Shown: one piece after another, positions 7,281 through 9,963 of the stretch
How the letters are laid out: the number at the start of each line of letters is the position of its first letter
Position numbering within the stretch: the stretch's first letter is position 1
Assembly: GCA_012798745.1 (NCBI GenBank)
Contig: JAAZMQ010000330.1
Coordinates: 1 to 9,963, forward strand
Direction of reading: 5' to 3'
Source of the DNA: Bacteroidales bacterium
GTDB lineage: Bacteria; Bacteroidota; Bacteroidia; Bacteroidales; Dysgonomonadaceae
DNA: 9,963 bases
The notes under the pieces: model-generated
What the model was told of the DNA's origin: nothing
The model's input: only the letters and a program-made list of their open reading frames with translations
Database searches by the model: none
Position numbers and translations under genes: made by a program

Positions 7281-8873
7281 TTAATCATTTGTGATTTTAT
7301 TTTTGTATAAGTGATCCATCGCTTCTATTTTTATCGTATGTTTGCCCTCGGGTAATCGGTAATTCCAGTAAATATCCGTTTTGCGAATCAATGATTGTAT
7401 CGGCAATGAAATTTGTTCGGTCAATTTCCATCCACAAAACATGTAACCGAAGATCGCAATCGGGAAGGTCATACTTTTTTTTACGGCATTCCCGCTGATG
7501 ACGATGCCGTTTCCTTCAAATTCAATCCGATATTCTCTGTGTTCTTGATCGATGTTTTGTTCTTCAAAAGGCCATCGGTGTGAAATTTTTTCTTTGGGAA
7601 AAAGATTCTCGAAGGATTGTTCCAACTTTACGGGAATCACCCTTTGATATACAATTTCTGCCGAATCATCCGTGATTCTTCCTCTGTGGGTAGCGATCAT
7701 TTGCAGGGCATGATCATAACTTGCTTCGCATACCTCGTGAAGAGACATGTCCACGTAATCGAAATTTCTGTTTTCCACCCTGTAAAGCCCGCATTTCCAA
7801 TAATTGGGAATGTTTTCATAGCCCAGAATGCCGCCGGTATTCGAAGAATTGCAATCGGAATCCTGACCTGCACGGGTAGCGATATCGATGGTTTTGCCGA
7901 AATCTCCCTGCCTGTAAAGTAGTCCAAGCACGATATAGGCGGCATTTAAACTTGCTTCGATGTTGAAAGGATCAAAAGCCCTGTCCGGACACTCTTTTTC
8001 GTGTGACCATTTCCGCTGGATTTCAAACCATGTGCGTTTCCAATCGTCGGGATACATCTTATGCCATCGAATAACGTCGGCGATTACCCGATGAAATCGG
8101 CTTTCCCTGGAAATCGCTTTCAATGCTTCGCCGACAACGAATCCAACGTCGGCTCTTACATAAGCCTGAGTATACATCCCCGCTACGAATACGCCCCATA
8201 CCAACCGTCGCCGTAAGTCATGATATCACCCACCTGGTCGCAAATTTCCGATGAAGCATTGATCATACCCGGAGATATCAAACCGGCAAAATCGGCCTCG
8301 ATTTGAAAATCGATATCGTCTGCATGCAGATTATTGTAATAGTGTCCCGATTCCGGCTGCAGTATTCCGTGCAGTATGTTGTATCCGGCACACTGATTGG
8401 CATGCCATAAAAGATATCCCGCACGGGCGAACGCATCGGCATGCAACAAAGCGGAAGCGTTCAATCCGTGTTCCTGAAAAACGAAAACAAACGTAATATC
8501 CATATAAAGATCGTCATAAAGCCCGGGAAATCGGTCGTACCAAAATTCAAACGAGAATTCATCCCATGGAATAGGTATTTCATCGTGAATCATCGCACCC
8601 TGCCATTTGAACTCGGTCGGACCTCCATATGTACATCCTATCAACTGGCCAGCCCATCCACCTTTGTTTTTGTCGCGCAAATCGGATTTCGATATTTTTA
8701 TCGCTTCACTGTCGGAGAAAAACAATTCTGCTTTGTTGTGATGTTGGGATTCAAACCATGAACCCCCAATGGACTTTAAAGCGTTATTTTTGTTTTTTAA
8801 TAGCTTGAAATCCAATAAAAAATGGAGTAGCAAAGGTTAAGTTGATTGTTCTCAAAAATGTTCGGCGTTTCAT
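7281..8873 (-). pseudogene. ADP-ribosylglycohydrolase-family protein with Tat-like signal, frameshifted
   Basis: About 530 codons in three frames. ATG 8873 starts a Tat-like signal (MKRRTFLRT followed by a hydrophobic segment). That frame ends at a TAA near 8787, and the rest continues in another frame, so one indel lies in the A/T-rich stretch 8786-8830. The ADP_ribosyl_GH domain begins at KGGWAGQLIGCTYGGP and contains LYMDITF, a metal-binding Asp/Thr site, and GQDSDCNSSNTGGILG, the C-terminal metal motif. A second break is one missing G in the run at 8194-8197: YGDGWYG must join VFVAGMYTQAY. A C-terminal extension of about 130 residues follows the domain. Exported members next to sugar genes are thought to act on glycans or glycoconjugates rather than on ADP-ribosylated protein; that reading is inferred. 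This is the least damaged member of the block: two indels and no in-frame stop seen. It starts 47 bp after the ROK kinase gene. Confidence 0.85.
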
Positions 8874-8920
8874 TGAATTTACATGTTGTGCTTTCCTACT
8901 TCCTCTCAGGAAATTAAAAA

Positions 8921-9856
8921 CTACTTAAAAAACAATGATGCTGCTCCTATATAACCCGCTTTATTTCCCAATTTCGCCGCAACTATTTTTGTATTTACGG
9001 CACAATCCGCCATTGCATAATGAAACGCGCTTTCGCGTATTTTTTCGATATAAAATTCTCCTGCTTCGGAAATACCTCCACCGACAATTACCAATTCAGG
9101 ACTAAAAATATTTATAAATCCACCAATCCCATGTCCCACAAAATCGCAATGCTCTTCCATGCAATTTTTGGCTATGGGATCTCCTTCTTTATACAAACGG
9201 ACAATTAATTCTCCATCTACCTCTTCTTCGAATTGTTTTTTGTCGACATTTTCGAATTGCTCCATAAAACGGTTTATCAGCGCAGAGGTGGATGCATAGG
9301 CTTCAAAACATCCTATTGAGCCACAAGCACATTGTTTCCCATTTGCAATAAATGGCACATGCCCCAATTCGCCGCCCCGGTTGTCGTATCCGCTAAAAAG
9401 CTTGCCGTTTATTATGATCGCTCCACCAATACCTGTTCCTATTGTAAGGAAAACAATATTTTCGCAACCTTGTCCCGCTCCATATAATGTTTCACCAAGT
9501 GCCATTGCATTTGCATCATTTGCTAATAAAACGGGGAGGTTGAATTCTTTTTCAAGAATATCCGCAAGTTTTAATTTTTCCCAACCTTTTATGTTTTCTG
9601 CTCCACCCAATATTACCCGTTGTGTGCTGTCGATAATTCCGGGTGTGCCTATTCCTATTCCGGCAACTTTTATTTTTTTTGAATTTGCGTAACCGATAGC
9701 CTCTTGAATTGCCTTTCGAATTTGTGCAATGACAGCATCTTTCGATACGGTTGCCAGTGAAGGAATTTTGTCCTCGAAAAGAGGAGTTCCTGTTTCTTCT
9801 ACCAGTGAATATTTTATTGATGTTCCACCTATGTCAATTCCTATTGTGTGTTTCAT
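8921..9856 (-). CDS. ROK family sugar kinase (glucokinase / amino-sugar kinase type)
   Basis: ATP-dependent cytoplasmic hexose or N-acetylhexosamine kinase, 311 residues, intact and of normal family length. DIGGTSIK (8-15) is the phosphate-binding loop, D114 in LANDAN is the expected catalytic base, and GTGIGG (140-145) belongs to the ATP site. E163 and H166 in GELGHV recognise the sugar, and the zinc motif CACGSIGCFEAYAS gives C176, C178 and C183. No helix-turn-helix precedes the kinase domain, so it is an enzyme and not a NagC/XylR-type repressor. ATG 9856 lies 6 bp after the stop of the upstream gene, with a purine-rich AAAGGAAG just before it, and the broken glycohydrolase gene begins 47 bp downstream. 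It probably phosphorylated the sugar released by the now broken envelope enzymes, or serves the upstream gene. Which hexose it prefers cannot be told from sequence. Confidence 0.94.
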   Translation of the reverse strand: MKHTIGIDIGGTSIKYSLVEETGTPLFEDKIPSLATVSKDAVIAQIRKAIQEAIGYANSKKIKVAGIGIGTPGIIDSTQRVILGGAENIKGWEKLKLADILEKEFNLPVLLANDANAMALGETLYGAGQGCENIVFLTIGTGIGGAIIINGKLFSGYDNRGGELGHVPFIANGKQCACGSIGCFEAYASTSALINRFMEQFENVDKKQFEEEVDGELIVRLYKEGDPIAKNCMEEHCDFVGHGIGGFINIFSPELVIVGGGISEAGEFYIEKIRESAFHYAMADCAVNTKIVAAKLGNKAGYIGAASLFFK

Positions 9857-9862
9857 CTTCCT

Positions 9863-9963
9863 TTATTTTTTTAACATAGGGAACAGTTGTCTGATTTCCT
9901 CTTCAGAGGGTTGGTATCCGTATTCGCAAATTTCAAAAGCCTCTGCATCAGTAATTTTGTTTC
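9863..9963 (-). CDS. C-terminal end of an unidentified gene (partial)
   Basis: The last 32 codons and TAA of an open frame that enters from the right edge, ending in EEEIRQLFPMLKK. The stop is 6 bp before the ROK kinase ATG, which is typical of a translationally close operon pair. No family could be assigned from this tail. It shows that the ROK kinase is not the first gene of its transcription unit. Confidence 0.6.
   Translation of the reverse strand, partial: NKITDAEAFEICEYGYQPSEEEIRQLFPMLKK

Noticed and set aside
3873..8873. All frameshifts as long-read sequencing errors
   Set aside because: Several are at homopolymers, so some could be errors. However, the damage stops sharply at both flanks, five in-frame stops look like substitutions, and one event is a gene-fusing deletion.
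8900..8912. Small TTCCT/AGGAA hairpin between the ROK kinase and glycohydrolase genes as a terminator
   Set aside because: The stem is only 5 bp and no T-run follows on the minus strand.
1..9963. Mobile element, CRISPR array or RNA gene
   Set aside because: No transposase or integrase motif, long terminal repeats, regularly spaced repeats or tRNA/rRNA-like sequence was seen on either strand.

Overview
The window looks like chromosomal DNA of a Bacteroidota bacterium, most likely Bacteroidales. The grounds are indirect: Tat-exported Gfo/Idh/MocA oxidoreductases, a lipoprotein-type phosphodiester glycosidase, an NlpC/P60 peptidase paired with a dipeptide epimerase, an AT-rich intergenic region with a TAnnTTTG-type -7 box, and almost no Shine-Dalgarno signal. 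No RNA gene, IS element or CRISPR array was seen. Every recognisable gene reads on the minus strand, so transcription runs from high to low coordinates.

Layout in transcription order. (1) 9963-9863: the last 32 codons of an unidentified gene. (2) 9856-8921: an intact ROK-family sugar kinase. (3) 8873-3873: four consecutive broken genes, namely a Tat-type ADP-ribosylglycohydrolase-family protein, a Tat-type Gfo/Idh/MocA oxidoreductase, a TIM-barrel sugar phosphate isomerase/epimerase-like protein, and a phosphodiester glycosidase (NAGPA-like) lipoprotein. I rebuilt each by joining reading frames. They carry about a dozen frameshifts, five in-frame stops and one deletion that fuses the oxidoreductase to the isomerase. 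(4) 3872-3583: an AT-rich intergenic region with a promoter-like element. (5) 3582-1: an intact operon of a second Tat-type Gfo/Idh/MocA oxidoreductase, a two-SH3b NlpC/P60 endopeptidase of the YkfC type, and an L-Ala-D/L-Glu epimerase that runs off the left edge.

How the genes fit together. The downstream operon fits murein peptide recycling: the NlpC/P60 enzyme would release L-Ala-D-Glu from murein peptides and the epimerase would convert it to L-Ala-L-Glu. The role of the oxidoreductase in front of them is unknown. The broken block resembles an envelope-located glycoside-degrading route, in which hydrolase-like exported proteins and an oxidoreductase plus TIM-barrel pair would feed free sugar to the cytoplasmic ROK kinase. 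The block appears to have been lost as a unit: damage is dense between about 3.9 and 8.9 kb, and none was seen in the genes on either side. That contrast, and the fact that the in-frame stops fit single transitions (four of five replacing an evident Trp or Arg, or possibly Gln, codon), argue for genuine gene decay rather than sequencing error.
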